A stretch of 64,000 nucleotides of DNA from Streptomyces sp. BK208 (GTDB lineage: Bacteria; Actinomycetota; Actinomycetes; Streptomycetales; Streptomycetaceae). Shown in pieces: positions 34,799 to 42,822 of the stretch (positions are counted from its first letter, which is position 1; the number at the start of each line of letters is the position of its first letter). The translations under genes and the position numbers were made by a program. The stretch spans positions 372,001 through 436,000 of the forward strand of contig NZ_SOAV01000002.1 of assembly GCF_004364245.1 (NCBI RefSeq), written 5' to 3'. The notes under the pieces were generated by a model, which worked only from the letters and a program-made list of their open reading frames with translations, ran no database searches and was not told where the DNA came from.

Positions 34799-37501
34799 CT
34801 ACACCCACGTCCGGGGGCGGTAACGATTGGCACGTTCCACCAGGTCGATCCTCTCCTCGCCGCCCCGCGCCAGCCGAGCCAGCGTGCGGTACGAACGCTC
34901 CAGGCCGAAACGCAGACCGCGTTCGTCCAGGCCGCTGCCGAGCAGCGTCCGTCCCCCGGCGGCGGGAGGGACGGAACCCCGACCTCCGGAGAGTACCCAG
35001 TCCAGCGCACAACCGAGGACCTCGACCGACAGCTGCTCGCGGCGCGCCGGATCCAGACCGTACACGTCCAGCGCCTCGACCTGCCGCGCGGCGGCGATCA
35101 GATCGTCCAGGAAGCCCAGGTCGCCCGGGGCCGCGGTGCGCTGCCGCAGCCGCGCCCGCACCGCCGCCACCCGCGCGCCGGTGCAGTGCACGGACGACTC
35201 GGGCACCGACTCCAACGTCCGTACGGCACCGGCCCGGTCGCCGCCCGCCAGCTGCACCCGGGCGAGACCGAACGCCGCGCTGACGTGGCTCGGGTCGGAG
35301 GACCACACCAGCCGGTAGTACTCGGCGGCGTTGTCGAGCTGCCCCAGTACCTCCGCGCACAGCCCGAGCGCCAGCTTCGGCGCGATCTCGCCGGGGAAGG
35401 CGTCGTAGACCGCGTCGAAGGCCAGCGCCGCGTCCTCGTGGGCGCCGGTCACCAGCGCGGCCAGGCCGCGGTACCAGACCACCCGCCAGTCGTCCGGGCG
35501 TTCGTCCTCCAGGGCCTGGAGGGTCTCCAGCGCGCCGGACGCGTCGCCGCTCTCCAGCCGGGCCCTGATCTGCCGCAGCCGCGTCTCGGCCGACGGCGCC
35601 GGCGCGGCGGCCAGCGCGGTCAGCAGCTCGCCCGGCGCGGACGCCATCAGACCCGCCAGGAAGCCCGCGTTGGGGTCACCCGCGTCCACCCGGGGCACCG
35701 GCAGCGCGAGCGAGGCGGTGGGCGCGTCGGCCGCCTTGACGAGGCCGGACGCCGCGCCGGGGACACCGCCGACCGCGCTCACGGCACCGGGCAGCGACGC
35801 GCTCGCCCCGCCCGGCGCAGCCGTCGTCATCACCGTCGGCGTGCCCGTGGGCGCGGCGCCGGCACCCACCGGCGGGGCGTGCGCGACGGTTCCGCCCGGC
35901 GCGCCCACGACCGGCCCGGTCCCGCCCGGCGGCGCGGACGCGGGGTCCGCCCCGCCCGGTGCCGCGGCCGGGCCGCGTCCGCGCCCTCCCGTGCGGACCG
36001 TCCTGGCCCCCAGGCGCGACACCTCGCCGTCGAGGCGCGGGAACAACTCCGTGTCCGTCACCCGCACCTCGGGCCCGAACAGCGTGGAGACGGCGGGTCT
36101 GGCGCGGCCCGTCTGGAGCGAGACCACCTCGCGCAGCACGCCCGTCAGCTGCTCCGCCATCTCCTGCGCGGTGGCGAACCTGCGGGCCGGGTCCGGGTCG
36201 GTCGCCCGCACCAGCAGCCGGTAGAACGACTCGTACCGCCGGAAGACGTCGATGTTGTCGGGGTCCGGCAGGGAGTCCGCGAAGACGGTGGTGTAGCCCT
36301 GGAAGTCGAAGGTCAGCACGGCCAGGGTCCGCCCGACCGTGTACAGGTCGGACGCCACCGACGGGCCGACGTCGGCGACCTCCGGAGCCTGGTAGCCCAC
36401 CGTGCCGTAGATGGCCGACTCCTCGTCGTCCATGCGGCGGACCGCGCCCATGTCTATGAGCTTGAGCTGGTCCTCGGTCTGGATGGCGTTGTCGACCTTG
36501 AAGTCGCAGTACAGCAGCTTGCGGCTGTGCAGATGGCCGAGCGCCTCCAGCGCCTCGATGCCGTACGCGCAGGCCTGTTCGACCGGCAGCGGGTCGCGGC
36601 GGCCCTGCGGGGAACGCCGGGCGTTGGCGATCTCCTTGAGGGACTTGCCGCCGACGTACTCCATGACGATGTAGCCGTCGAGGGAGCCGGTGCGCTGGTC
36701 GAGGTGCTCGACGAAGTTGTAGATCCGCACGATGTTGGCGTGCTCGATCTCGGCGAGGAAGCGCCGCTCGGAGATCGCCGCCGCCATCGCGTCCTGGTCG
36801 CCCGTGTCCAGCAGGCCCTTGAGGACCACCCAGCGGTCGGCCACCGCCTTGTCGACGGCGAGGTAGATCCAGCCGAGCCCGCCGTGCGCGAGACACCCCG
36901 CCACCTCGTACTGGCCGTGCACCACGTCGCCGGCGCTCAGCTTGGGCACGAACGAGTACGGGTGGCCGCACTTGGTGCAGAAGCCCTCCGTGCGCCCCGG
37001 GGTCGCACCGCGTGACCGCCCGACCGGCGCCCCGCAGTCCGAACGCGAGCAGAACCGCTTGCGCTCGGGCACCTCCGGGCGGTCCATGACCATCGCGCGC
37101 GGGTCGGGCCGCGGCACCGCGGGCACCTCGACGAGACCCGCGCCCAGGCGCCCGCGCCCGGTGGAACCGGCGGCGGAACCGGAGCTGCGCACCGACACCG
37201 AACGCCCCGTGGAGCGCCCCGACACCGCCCGCGAGAGCCGGCCCGACACCGAGCGCCGGGACTTCGACGAGCGCGACGAGCGGGACGAGGTACGGGAGCT
37301 GCGGGCGCTGCCGCTGCCCGAGGAACCGCGCGAGCCCCGGCCCCCGCCCCCGGTGACACCGGTCGGCGCGGAACCCAGCGCGCCGCCCGCCGCGACGACC
37401 GGCGCGAGACCGCACGTGTCGCAGTACAGCTCGCCGCCGCCCATGTCCTCGTAGGTCCCGCCGCAGCCGGGACGCTGGCACGTCCGCCCTGCCTCACTCA
37501 T
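34799..37501 (-). CDS. pknG: PknG-type serine/threonine protein kinase with rubredoxin-like zinc domain
   Basis: 900 aa. Cysteines 8, 13, 27, 30 form one zinc ribbon. A Ser/Arg-rich disordered stretch covers 55-115. The rubredoxin-like domain is at 150-185 with cysteines 151, 156, 175, 178 (TEGFCTKCGHPYSFVPKLS). The kinase domain is about 198-460: glycine loop LAHGGLGWIYLAVDK, Lys228 (VVLKGLL), catalytic Asp333 (LLYCDFKVDNA) and metal Asp350 (LKLIDMGAV). The region TVGYQAPEVADVGPSVASDL is as in mycobacterial PknG. After a Pro/Ala linker, residues about 620-900 are helical TPR-like repeats. PknG has no membrane anchor and, in mycobacteria, phosphorylates the FHA protein GarA to set glutamate metabolism. 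The first cysteine pair of the rubredoxin motif is CxxxxC rather than CxxC. Confidence 0.9.
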   Translation of the reverse strand: MSEAGRTCQRPGCGGTYEDMGGGELYCDTCGLAPVVAAGGALGSAPTGVTGGGGRGSRGSSGSGSARSSRTSSRSSRSSKSRRSVSGRLSRAVSGRSTGRSVSVRSSGSAAGSTGRGRLGAGLVEVPAVPRPDPRAMVMDRPEVPERKRFCSRSDCGAPVGRSRGATPGRTEGFCTKCGHPYSFVPKLSAGDVVHGQYEVAGCLAHGGLGWIYLAVDKAVADRWVVLKGLLDTGDQDAMAAAISERRFLAEIEHANIVRIYNFVEHLDQRTGSLDGYIVMEYVGGKSLKEIANARRSPQGRRDPLPVEQACAYGIEALEALGHLHSRKLLYCDFKVDNAIQTEDQLKLIDMGAVRRMDDEESAIYGTVGYQAPEVADVGPSVASDLYTVGRTLAVLTFDFQGYTTVFADSLPDPDNIDVFRRYESFYRLLVRATDPDPARRFATAQEMAEQLTGVLREVVSLQTGRARPAVSTLFGPEVRVTDTELFPRLDGEVSRLGARTVRTGGRGRGPAAAPGGADPASAPPGGTGPVVGAPGGTVAHAPPVGAGAAPTGTPTVMTTAAPGGASASLPGAVSAVGGVPGAASGLVKAADAPTASLALPVPRVDAGDPNAGFLAGLMASAPGELLTALAAAPAPSAETRLRQIRARLESGDASGALETLQALEDERPDDWRVVWYRGLAALVTGAHEDAALAFDAVYDAFPGEIAPKLALGLCAEVLGQLDNAAEYYRLVWSSDPSHVSAAFGLARVQLAGGDRAGAVRTLESVPESSVHCTGARVAAVRARLRQRTAAPGDLGFLDDLIAAARQVEALDVYGLDPARREQLSVEVLGCALDWVLSGGRGSVPPAAGGRTLLGSGLDERGLRFGLERSYRTLARLARGGEERIDLVERANRYRPRTWV

Positions 37502-37552
37502 GACGCTGCCTCCCCCTTCTCGCTCCCGCGCCGCTTCCCGCCCGGTGGCCGC

Positions 37553-38881
37553 TCATGCGCCGGGCCCCGTCCGGTCCACCGGTCCGCCCTGGCCGGGCAC
37601 GCGCGGCGCGGAGCCGCCGAGCAGTTCGGCCGCCGCGTGCTGGTAGCGCAGCACGGCCTGCTCGGCGACGCGCAGGTCGCACGGCGCGCTCCACAGCATG
37701 CGGCGCGCCCTCTCGTACTTCTCGGCCAGCTCCGGGTCCTCCGCGTACCCCAGCCGGGCCATCTTCGCCTTGTACGCGTCGAGCCGGCCGCGCAGCTCGG
37801 CACGGACCGCCAGCGGCGCGGTGACCGCCGTCAACGACTCGCGGGCCCGCAGCAGTTCGTCCTCGGCCTTCTCCTCCAGGGACTCCAGGAGCGGCGACAG
37901 ACGGTGCCACTGGGCGTGCCTGCGGTACTCGGCGGCCGCCGCCAGCTGCTCCTGCAGCACGATCGGCGGCCCGCCGACCACCGGGACCTCCGTCGCGGCG
38001 ATCTTCGCCAGTACCTCGCCGCGCGCGGTGCGCGCCTCGGCGAGCGTGCGGTCCGCGCGCGAGAGCACGTCCCGCAGCCGCACGATCCGCTGCTCGGCGT
38101 CCTGGCGCACGGCCAGCACCGCGTCGATCTCCCGGCGCACCTCCTCCAGGGCGCGCGCCTCCCGGTCGTACACCGTCGTGTCGGGGCGGCCGCCGCCCGG
38201 CGCCGAACTGCCCTGCGCGGGCACCCAGAAGGCCAGCGGGTCGGACACCACCTGCTCGCGCAGCCTGGTCAGGGTGCGGGTGATCCGCTCCAGGTCGTCA
38301 CCGGACGGGTGCTCGCCGGGGCGCACTCCCACGGAGTGCGCGAGCTCGCGGGTGCGCCGGAGCTCGGCGGCGAGTAAATCGATCCGGGCGGGCAGCGCCG
38401 ACCACACCGCGTCGGCGGCGACCACCAGGTCCAGGGAGGAGGCGTAGAGCTGGTTCATCCGGTCCACCAGCGCGGCCAGCGTGTACCGCTCGCTGAGCCG
38501 GCCGGGCCCGCCGTCCGGGCCCGGCGCGCCGGCGGCGGTGCCGGGCATCGTGACCGCCTCGCCGCGCAGCAGCTCCGTCAGCTCCACCAGGTCCTCGCGG
38601 CTGGACCAGCGGCGCCGGGACCGGGTCTCCCGGGCGGTGCGCAGCGCACCCGCGTACGCGTCGAAGCAGGACCACAGCAGCGTGATCGACGCCTCCGCCG
38701 CGGCCCAGCGCTCGGCGGTGACACCGGTCAGCTCGGCGCCCTCGAGGAGTCTGCGGCCCGCGTGGTCCTGGAGAGCGAGGAGCGAGGTCTCGATCGCCTC
38801 GTGCTCCGCGCCGAGCCGCGCCAGCGCACGGTCCACCTCGTCCCGGTCCATCACCGGCCCGGTGGGTCCCGTGTCGCCCAT
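37553..38881 (-). CDS. Coiled-coil protein of unknown function in the PknG island
   Basis: 442 aa, soluble and almost all helical. Long Arg/Glu/Ala heptad stretches lie at about 230-300 (DREARALEEVRREIDAVLAV, RDVLSRADRTLAEARTARGE) and 310-400 (LLESLEEKAEDELLRARESL, AKMARLGYAEDPELAEKYER). It ends in a short Pro/Gly tail. The N-terminal 80 residues (DEVDRALARLGAEHEAIETS) look like a helical hairpin. No catalytic motif. It lies 51 bp before pknG and is read the same way, so it may be an adaptor between the membrane sensor pair and the kinase. The start ATG 38881 and an internal ATG 30 bases later (MDRDEVDRALAR) are both possible. Confidence 0.72.
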   Translation of the reverse strand: MGDTGPTGPVMDRDEVDRALARLGAEHEAIETSLLALQDHAGRRLLEGAELTGVTAERWAAAEASITLLWSCFDAYAGALRTARETRSRRRWSSREDLVELTELLRGEAVTMPGTAAGAPGPDGGPGRLSERYTLAALVDRMNQLYASSLDLVVAADAVWSALPARIDLLAAELRRTRELAHSVGVRPGEHPSGDDLERITRTLTRLREQVVSDPLAFWVPAQGSSAPGGGRPDTTVYDREARALEEVRREIDAVLAVRQDAEQRIVRLRDVLSRADRTLAEARTARGEVLAKIAATEVPVVGGPPIVLQEQLAAAAEYRRHAQWHRLSPLLESLEEKAEDELLRARESLTAVTAPLAVRAELRGRLDAYKAKMARLGYAEDPELAEKYERARRMLWSAPCDLRVAEQAVLRYQHAAAELLGGSAPRVPGQGGPVDRTGPGA

Positions 38882-38934
38882 CGATCACCTCTCGCCGTCG
38901 CGGACCCGCGTGCGCGTCGCCCGTGTTCGTTCTT

Positions 38935-38988
38935 CCTACGCCTACGCCTACGCCTACGCCTACGCCTACGCCTACGTTTACGCCTGCG
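38935..38988. repeat. Hexanucleotide microsatellite upstream of the coiled-coil gene
   Basis: Seven perfect CCTACG units (38935-38976) followed by TTTACG and CCTGCG. It occupies almost half of the 120-bp gap between the GlnH-like gene stop (39002) and the coiled-coil gene start (38881), so it is within the 5' untranslated or intercistronic part of the signalling operon. Confidence 0.95.
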
Positions 38989-39001
38989 CCGCGGCCTCCG
39001 G

Positions 39002-40051
39002 TCAGCTCTCGCGCAGGTACTGCGGGGTCGGCGGCAGCGACTTCGCCGGGTCGTCCATGGTCTCCGACAGCCACGTCCGGTAGGAGTGCTGCCACCCGTC
39101 GGCCTTGTCCGCGCGCCACTGTTCGAGGACCCGGTTGACCCGGCGTACCAGATCGTCGGCGTCCTTCTTCATCGCCACGCCGTAGTACTCGGTGGTGAAG
39201 GCGTCGCCCTTCAGCTCGACCGTCGGGTCCTGCGCGGCCTGGCTGGCGGCGAGGGCGCCGTCGGTGACCACCGCGTCGACCTCGCCGAGCTGGAGCCTTA
39301 CCAGGCAGTCCAGTTGGTTGGGCACGGTGGTGCGCAGGTCGACGCCCTGGGCGGGCCTGCCCGCCGCCTGGTCCTGCTCCAGCGTGCTCAGCGCCGTCGA
39401 ACCCGCCGCCGTGCAGATCCTCTTGCCGGCCAGCGTGCCGTCGTACCCCGTGATCTTCGAGGACTTGGGCGCCAGCACCTGCTGGCCGGTGCGGAAGTAG
39501 GGGGCGGAGAACGCGACGTCCTCCAGCCGGTCGCAGTTGATGGTCATCGTGCGGACCACCATGTCGACCCGGCCGTCCTGGACGGCGGGGACGCGCTGGT
39601 CGGTGGGGATCGCCTTGAACTGCACGGCGTCCTCGTCGCCGAGGATGTCCTTCGCGATCCGGTGGGCCAGGTCGATGTCGAAGCCCTCCAGCTCGGCGTC
39701 ACCGCCGCTGTTCGGGTCGCGGTAGCCCCAGCGGAAGCTGTTCTGGTCGACGCCGACGACCAGCTTGCGCTTCTCGCCCTCGCGGGAGCGGATCGCGTCG
39801 ATGGTGGGCCCGCCGTCCCCGGACGGGGCGAGCGTCTGCTTCTCCGGGTCCGCGCACTCCCGCGCGGCCCGCGCCTGGCTGCCGCGGGCGACGCCGTCGT
39901 CCCCGGCCGTGCCGCCCCCGCCCCCGCCCCCGCCGTGCGGGTGGACCGTCGGCAGGAGCAGGGCCGCCAGCACCGCGAGGAGGCAGGCGAGGGCCATCGC
40001 CCCCACGCCGCCCCAGCCCCGCAGAGCGGCCCGCAACCGTCCCGCGCGCAT
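39002..40051 (-). CDS. glnH: GlnH-like extracellular amino-acid-binding protein
   Basis: 349 aa. ATG 40051 with AAGGGGG about ten bases upstream. The N-terminal hydrophobic segment MALACLLAVLAALLLPTVH is either a signal anchor or a weak lipobox around Cys; no classic lipobox is seen. A glycine run follows, and then a periplasmic-binding family 3 domain: KLVVGVDQNSFRWGYRDPNS, ELEGFDIDLAHRIAKDIL, VQFKAIPTDQRVPAVQDGRV, DMVVRTMTINCDRLEDVAFS, YFRTGQQVLAP and TAAGSTALSTLEQ. It should bind Asp/Glu/Gln outside the membrane. No amino-acid ABC permease or ATPase is adjacent. Instead it lies between a GlnX-like membrane protein and the kinase operon, as in mycobacteria, where GlnH acts as a sensor. Confidence 0.87.
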   Translation of the reverse strand: MRAGRLRAALRGWGGVGAMALACLLAVLAALLLPTVHPHGGGGGGGGTAGDDGVARGSQARAARECADPEKQTLAPSGDGGPTIDAIRSREGEKRKLVVGVDQNSFRWGYRDPNSGGDAELEGFDIDLAHRIAKDILGDEDAVQFKAIPTDQRVPAVQDGRVDMVVRTMTINCDRLEDVAFSAPYFRTGQQVLAPKSSKITGYDGTLAGKRICTAAGSTALSTLEQDQAAGRPAQGVDLRTTVPNQLDCLVRLQLGEVDAVVTDGALAASQAAQDPTVELKGDAFTTEYYGVAMKKDADDLVRRVNRVLEQWRADKADGWQHSYRTWLSETMDDPAKSLPPTPQYLRES

Positions 40052-40125
40052 CCTCACGCCCCCTTCCACGGGTACCGCCCGCCCGGGCGCCCCTTCCGGC
40101 AGGCCCTCCCGGCCCGCGCCCCGCC

Positions 40126-41583
40126 TCACCGGTACTCCGAGAGCCTGCGGCCCATGCCGATCAGCGCGCCGGCCGCGCCCAGCACGGCCAGCAGGCCGGC
40201 GCCCTGCGGCAGGTAGCCCATCGCGTCCAGGCCGTCGCCCGCCGCCCGCTCGAACTCCGCGTTCTCGTGGTCCAGCGCGGTGGCGAGTGCCGCGTCGACG
40301 CCGTCGAAGCACTCGACCGTGGCGCCGTCACCGCCGATCACCAGGTCCAGCGCCTGCTGGTAGTTGCCGTTCTCGTCCTGCTCGCGGGCCGAGGTGTGCC
40401 GCTTCTTCCACTCCGTCATGTTGCCGTTCGCCGTGTCGACCGGACGTTCGCCGGCCGCGTCGTCGGCGAGCCGCCCCGCCTCGGCCAGCGCCGTGCCGAG
40501 GGCGTCCATGTTCCTGCCGAAGGCCAGGTCGTAGGAGTCGTACGTGGTGCCGTCCACCTTGGTGGTCTCCGCGCCGCGCGAGACCAGCGTCAGGTTCTCG
40601 TTGCCCCTGGCCTTGAGGGAGGCGATGCGGGCCTCGTGCAGCGCGTTGAGGGAACGCACGCCGTGCTCGTAGGAGTCGGTCAGGTTCGACCGCGCGACGC
40701 CGTGGCCGACGACCAGCCAGAGCAGCACGATCGCGGAGGCGGCGGTCGCGGCGACCAGGCCGTGGTTCAGGACCCGGTTGGTGCGCCGGTAGTTGCGGTG
40801 CTGGGCCCAGGCCAGCGCGGCGAGCAGGACGACACCGAGGGCGATCGCCGCCCAGGGGTAGGGCTTCGCGTCCCCGTAGTCGGCGCTCAGCCGCTGGTTC
40901 TCCTTCGTGTAGAGGTCCTCCGCCGCCGGGAGCATCTCCTGCTGCATCTTCTCGTTGGCGTAGCGCAGGTAGGCGCCGCCGACCGGGAAACCCTGCCGGT
41001 TGTACGTGCGGGCGCGTTCCACCAGGCCCTTGTACTCGGGCAGCAGACGGTTCAGCTCGGCGATGGTGGTCGCCGCGGGGGACTTCGGCTCGGAGTTGGC
41101 GGCAGCCGTCACGAGTCCCTCGGCGGCCGCGCGGATGCCGTTGTCGTAGCGGGTGCGGGAGTCCTCCGTCTCCTGGCCGCCGGCCAGGAAACCGCTGGAG
41201 GCCGCGGTGTTGGCCTCGGCGAGGGAGCGGTAGATGCCGGCCGCGGCGGAGCTGAGCGGCTGGCTGCGGGTCAGCACGTCGTCTGCCGCCCTGGCCCGCT
41301 CGTTCGTCTGCCAGGCGGTGACCGCGCCGAAGGCGATCACCAGCACCGCGAGCAGCGCGCCGATGATGCGCAGCCTTCCCGGCTCGGTGACCGCGGCCGC
41401 GCGCAGCCGGTCCACGCCCTCGGCGAAGGCGGTACGACGCCGGTCCGGCGGGGGCGGGGGAGCGGCGGGCGCGCCGGCCGGCCGCTGCCGCGGCACGGGA
41501 CCGGAACGCGGCGGCACGGCGGGCGGGGCGGGCACACCCGGGCCCGGCGGCGGCGCCGCGCCGCCCCTCGTCGGTCGAGTCAC
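40126..41583 (-). CDS. glnX: GlnX-like membrane sensor protein
   Basis: 485 aa. GTG 41583 follows GGGGGGTCAGCA. A Pro-rich cytoplasmic head of about 60 residues is followed by four membrane segments: IIGALLAVLVIAFGAVTAW, WAAIALGVVLLAALAWAQ, GLVAATAASAIVLLWLVVGH and GAGLLAVLGAAGALIGMG. Between helices 1-2 and 3-4 lie two outside helical domains of about 170 and 150 residues (ANTAASSGFLAGGQETEDSR; NLTLVSRGAETTKVDGTTYD), as in chemoreceptor-like sensors. In mycobacteria GlnX passes the ligand state of GlnH to PknG. Order here is glnX-like, glnH-like, coiled coil, pknG. The assignment is by topology and context; sequence identity to Rv0412c was not tested. Confidence 0.78.
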   Translation of the reverse strand: MTRPTRGGAAPPPGPGVPAPPAVPPRSGPVPRQRPAGAPAAPPPPPDRRRTAFAEGVDRLRAAAVTEPGRLRIIGALLAVLVIAFGAVTAWQTNERARAADDVLTRSQPLSSAAAGIYRSLAEANTAASSGFLAGGQETEDSRTRYDNGIRAAAEGLVTAAANSEPKSPAATTIAELNRLLPEYKGLVERARTYNRQGFPVGGAYLRYANEKMQQEMLPAAEDLYTKENQRLSADYGDAKPYPWAAIALGVVLLAALAWAQHRNYRRTNRVLNHGLVAATAASAIVLLWLVVGHGVARSNLTDSYEHGVRSLNALHEARIASLKARGNENLTLVSRGAETTKVDGTTYDSYDLAFGRNMDALGTALAEAGRLADDAAGERPVDTANGNMTEWKKRHTSAREQDENGNYQQALDLVIGGDGATVECFDGVDAALATALDHENAEFERAAGDGLDAMGYLPQGAGLLAVLGAAGALIGMGRRLSEYR

Positions 41584-41757
41584 TGCTGACCCCCCCTGGT
41601 CATCCGTCGCCGCCAGTATCGCTGGCCCCGCCGGCTTCCGCACCGGCCTTCACCCGATCTTGATGTGTCACCGGTGCAACGCGCCACCCCTGCCCATGAA
41701 TACGCCACCGGAACCGGTTCGGTTCCGCAGGTTCCCCTGCCGGTCCCGGTCGCCGGC

Positions 41758-41836
41758 ACGGCGGGCGAAGCAGGCGACGCGAGCGAAGCAGGCGACGCGG
41801 GTGACGCGGGCGACGCGGGTGACGCGGGCGACGGGG
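41758..41836. repeat. Short tandem repeats between csnK and the GlnX-like gene
   Basis: Units of GCAGGCGACGCGAGCGAA followed by five GACGCGGGT/GACGCGGGC units of nine bases. They lie downstream of the csnK stop and upstream of the GlnX-like start. The nine-base units keep a frame on either strand (GDAGDAGDA on plus, ASPASPASP on minus), but I see no gene there. The rest of the 267-bp gap (41584-41850) holds nothing else recognisable. Confidence 0.8.
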
Positions 41837-41850
41837 GCGCCACCGGCGGC

Positions 41851-42822
41851 TCAGGCGGCGAAGTGCCTCCTGGCCCGCTCACCGGCCGCGGCGGCCGCGC
41901 CCACGTGGTCGAGCCCGAGCAGCACCGCGCCCAGCACGGGCGGGGCCGTCACCACCCGGGGCACCGCCTTGGGGGCGCGGGCCGCCAGCAGTTCCCGTAT
42001 CCGGTCGTCGAGCTGCGTGTGCCGGGCCGCCAGCACGCTGCCGCCCAGCAGGACCGGCACCGGCTCGGCCAGCAGGCCGAGGCGGGTCAGCGCGACCGTG
42101 GCCATGGCCACCACCTCGTCGGCCTGCCGGTCCACGACCGCCCGCGCCAGCGGGTCGCCGGCCGCCGCCGTGGCGAACAGCACGGGGGTCAGCTCGTGCC
42201 GCCGCACGGGCTCGATCCGCCGCAGGTGCAGGGCCTCGACGAGGGCGTACATCGAGCCGAGGCCGAAGTGCGCCGGCAGGGTCCGGGCCAGTTCCGTCGG
42301 CCCGCCGCGGCCGTCCTCCGCGCGCGCGGCGTGCCACAGCGCCTCCTCGGCCAGCCCCCAACCGCCTCCCCAGTCACCGGAGATGCGGCCGATGGCCGGG
42401 AAGCGGGCGGTGCGGCCGTCGGGGCGCATGCCGACGCAGTTGACGCCGGCCCCGCACACGACGGCGACGCCCAGCGGCTCGCGGACACCGGCCCGCAGGA
42501 CGGCGAACGTGTCGTTGCGGACCTCGACGCCCGCTCCCCAGCCGCGCGCGTGCAGGGCGGCGGCCAGCTGCTCCTCCTCCACGGGCAGGTCGGCGTTGGC
42601 CAGGCACGCCGACACGTGTTCGACGGAGGCGACCCCGGCCGCCGCGAAGGCCCGTGCCACCGCGTCCGCCAGGGTGTCCACGGCCCGCTCGACACCCACG
42701 GCGGGCGGCCGGAACGCCCCGCCGCGGGCGGTCGCGAGGACCTCCCCGTCGGCCGCCACCACGGCCACGTCGGTCTTGCTGTTGCCCGCGTCGACGGCGA
42801 GGACACTCGCGGTCAGGTCCAC
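41851..42822 (-). CDS. csnK: CsnK sugar kinase (BadF/NAGK-type), glucosamine-oligosaccharide operon
   Basis: 323 aa. GTG 42822 overlaps the csnH stop by 10 bp. ASKHA kinase fold of the BadF/BcrA/N-acetylglucosamine-kinase type: SVLAVDAGNSKTDVAVVAAD (phosphate 1), CLANADLPVEEEQLA, VRNDTFAVLRAG, AVVCGAGVNCVGMRPDGRTA (adenosine/phosphate 2), ISGDWGGGWGLAEEALWHAA and VLLGGSVLAARHTQLDDRI. It probably phosphorylates glucosamine or its oligosaccharides in the cytoplasm before or after cleavage by CsnH. It is the last gene of the csnR-K operon. Confidence 0.88.
   Translation of the reverse strand: MDLTASVLAVDAGNSKTDVAVVAADGEVLATARGGAFRPPAVGVERAVDTLADAVARAFAAAGVASVEHVSACLANADLPVEEEQLAAALHARGWGAGVEVRNDTFAVLRAGVREPLGVAVVCGAGVNCVGMRPDGRTARFPAIGRISGDWGGGWGLAEEALWHAARAEDGRGGPTELARTLPAHFGLGSMYALVEALHLRRIEPVRRHELTPVLFATAAAGDPLARAVVDRQADEVVAMATVALTRLGLLAEPVPVLLGGSVLAARHTQLDDRIRELLAARAPKAVPRVVTAPPVLGAVLLGLDHVGAAAAAGERARRHFAA

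Noticed and set aside
38935..38988. Hexamer tract considered as part of a repeat-encoding gene
   Set aside because: No start codon with ribosome site runs through it, and the flanking genes end and start cleanly on either side.
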